64,000 nt of DNA from positions 124,001-188,000 of the forward strand of contig JAILXU010000005.1 in NCBI GenBank assembly GCA_045430275.1, read 5' to 3'. Position numbers and translations under genes: made by a program. The DNA comes from Oceanobacter sp045430275 (GTDB taxonomy: Bacteria; Pseudomonadota; Gammaproteobacteria; Pseudomonadales; Oceanobacteraceae). Positions 63,223 to 64,000 of the stretch are shown piece after piece. The notes beneath the pieces were generated by a model, which saw nothing but the letters and a program-made list of their open reading frames with translations, made no database searches and had not been told where the DNA came from. The stretch's first letter is position 1. Each line of letters opens with the position of its first letter.

Positions 63223-63270
63223 CGGGAACAGGGGTGCTCGATCTGGAGTACCCCTATTCCCGGTGCTTTT
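63223..63270. terminator. Long hairpin between convergent genes
   Basis: Arms CGGGAACAGGGGTGCTC and GAGTACCCCTATTCCCG pair over 17 positions with one mismatch and one G-T, a 6-base loop, and a following GTGCTTTT. It likely ends transcription of the patatin gene on the plus strand and may also help the opposing gene. Confidence 0.75.
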
Positions 63271-63277
63271 GTGACTA

Positions 63278-64000
63278 TTACTGGCAAATATGACCATTGA
63301 TGTTAATGGCAGGTGCATCACTGCCTGGAGTGGCCTTGTCGCTGGTAAAACCGAAGCTGACACTTTGGCCGGGTGCGATGTTGGCGTTCCATGCGTTTGG
63401 TGTGGCATGGCCCGTGGTTGTTCCAGTACCGGTCAATGTTGCACTCCAGCCGCTGCGGAACGTAGAGCCATCCGCATATCCCCAAGAAAGGTGCCAGCCT
63501 TCCAGTGTTGTACCGCTGGTGTTGGTGATTGTGAGGCTGGTATTCCATCCTCCATGCCATTCACTGGTCACTTGTGCTGAACAACTGGCGCTACCAGCGC
63601 GTGCGGTCAGGGTTGGCTGGTCGTAGCAGCCTTCGTAGCTGAAGTTGCCATTGTGGCGTGCTTTGAAGCCGAAAGAAGCCGTGGCTCCCGGAGCCAGGTT
63701 ATTGCCCCGTGCGACAACATGACTGCCTTCCAGCGTAACGGTGCCTTGCCCCCAGCTTTGTTCGACGTAGTTAACGTCCTGCACGGGTATCAGCACTTCC
63801 CAGTTACGGGTGCTGCTGCCATCGTTAGTCACCACAATATCCTTGAGCACCACCCCGGTACTCCAGGTATTTTCACTATTGATCGTACAACTGGTGTGTC
63901 CGGCAGGTGGTTGGGTGATGGTGACGGCTTTGCTGATGCTGTGACTGTTTTGGCCATCGCTAACAGTCAACGTAACGCTGTAGGTGCCGGGCAGAGTGTA
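63278..64000 (-). CDS. Secreted PKD/CBM2 protein, partial (C-terminal part)
   Basis: The frame is open at the window edge, so only the C-terminal 240 residues are seen. They begin inside a PKD-like domain (YTLPGTYSVTLTVSDG), then show two family-2 cellulose-binding modules. The first has an unusual make-up (with NNLAPGATASFGF), and the second has the typical aromatic positions (TSEWHGGWN, LSWGYADGS, NAWNANIAPGQ). Such tails anchor glycoside hydrolases or lytic polysaccharide mono-oxygenases on cellulose or chitin. The catalytic domain is outside the window. Confidence 0.85.
   Translation of the reverse strand, partial: YTLPGTYSVTLTVSDGQNSHSISKAVTITQPPAGHTSCTINSENTWSTGVVLKDIVVTNDGSSTRNWEVLIPVQDVNYVEQSWGQGTVTLEGSHVVARGNNLAPGATASFGFKARHNGNFSYEGCYDQPTLTARAGSASCSAQVTSEWHGGWNTSLTITNTSGTTLEGWHLSWGYADGSTFRSGWSATLTGTGTTTGHATPNAWNANIAPGQSVSFGFTSDKATPGSDAPAININGHICQ

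Noticed and set aside
1..64000. CRISPR arrays, rRNA operons and intact insertion sequences
   Set aside because: No regularly spaced repeats, rRNA genes, transposase genes or terminal inverted repeats typical of insertion sequences were seen in the window.

Overview
This window looks like chromosomal DNA of a gammaproteobacterium, most likely a marine or environmental relative of Pseudomonas in the Oceanospirillales/Cellvibrionales range. This is inferred from gene content and order. The run gyrA-serC-pheA-hisC-tyrA/aroA(fused)-cmk-rpsA-ihfB-lapA-lapB-pyrF and the opposing ubiG-mupP-yciK group match the Pseudomonas arrangement. A class I polyhydroxyalkanoate (PHA) synthase with a phasin, and a secreted protein with cellulose-binding modules, suggest an environmental carbon-storing, polysaccharide-using lifestyle. 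I cannot name a genus.

Layout. Positions 1-700 are AT-rich and hold a truncated 3' part of a tRNA-Leu(TAA), direct and inverted repeats and a near-consensus LexA box, which looks like the end of an integrated element. From 0.7 to 6.1 kb come a cytochrome c, a small secreted protein, and on the minus strand nrdA-nrdB-ferredoxin-bcp (ribonucleotide reductase, its cofactor-maintenance ferredoxin and a peroxiredoxin). An RstA/RstB-like two-component pair follows, then metR, argD-argF, maoP and queC-queE. A DUF885 lipoprotein lies next to DUF4892, patatin, prmB, aroC and an MFS transporter (14-22 kb).

A PHA block (21.6-24.4 kb: DUF6489 protein, phasin, PhaC) is followed by yheU, mnmC, an AEC transporter, a periplasmic cyclophilin, an SH3-domain protein, yciI, yciB, rnm, yciO, trpS and the scpA-scpB-rluB operon. 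A degenerate GGDEF protein, a MarR regulator with a thioesterase, yciK-mupP-ubiG and a methylthioadenosine deaminase come before gyrA and the aromatic/serine/histidine biosynthesis run (41.6-50.7 kb). The LapAB/pyrF segment, a UDP-glucose dehydrogenase, a DedA protein and a tandem 6-pyruvoyl-tetrahydropterin-synthase-like protein follow. The last 6 kb is more accessory: a 972-residue lipoprotein of unknown function, two small unknown proteins, a second patatin, and the C-terminal part of a PKD/CBM2 secreted protein that runs off the window.

Functional links. Several genes feed the chorismate branch (aroC, pheA, tyrA/aroA, hisC as a possible aromatic transaminase). queC and queE serve queuosine synthesis, and mnmC, yciO and trpS act on tRNA. 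PhaC, the phasin and the DUF6489 protein form a storage-granule unit in which two tandem hairpins separate the phasin from the synthase. Most of the window is ordinary core genome. I did not find a clearly new multigene system. The best leads are the attachment-site remnant with its SOS box, several proteins that have lost catalytic motifs, and the orphan lipoprotein region.
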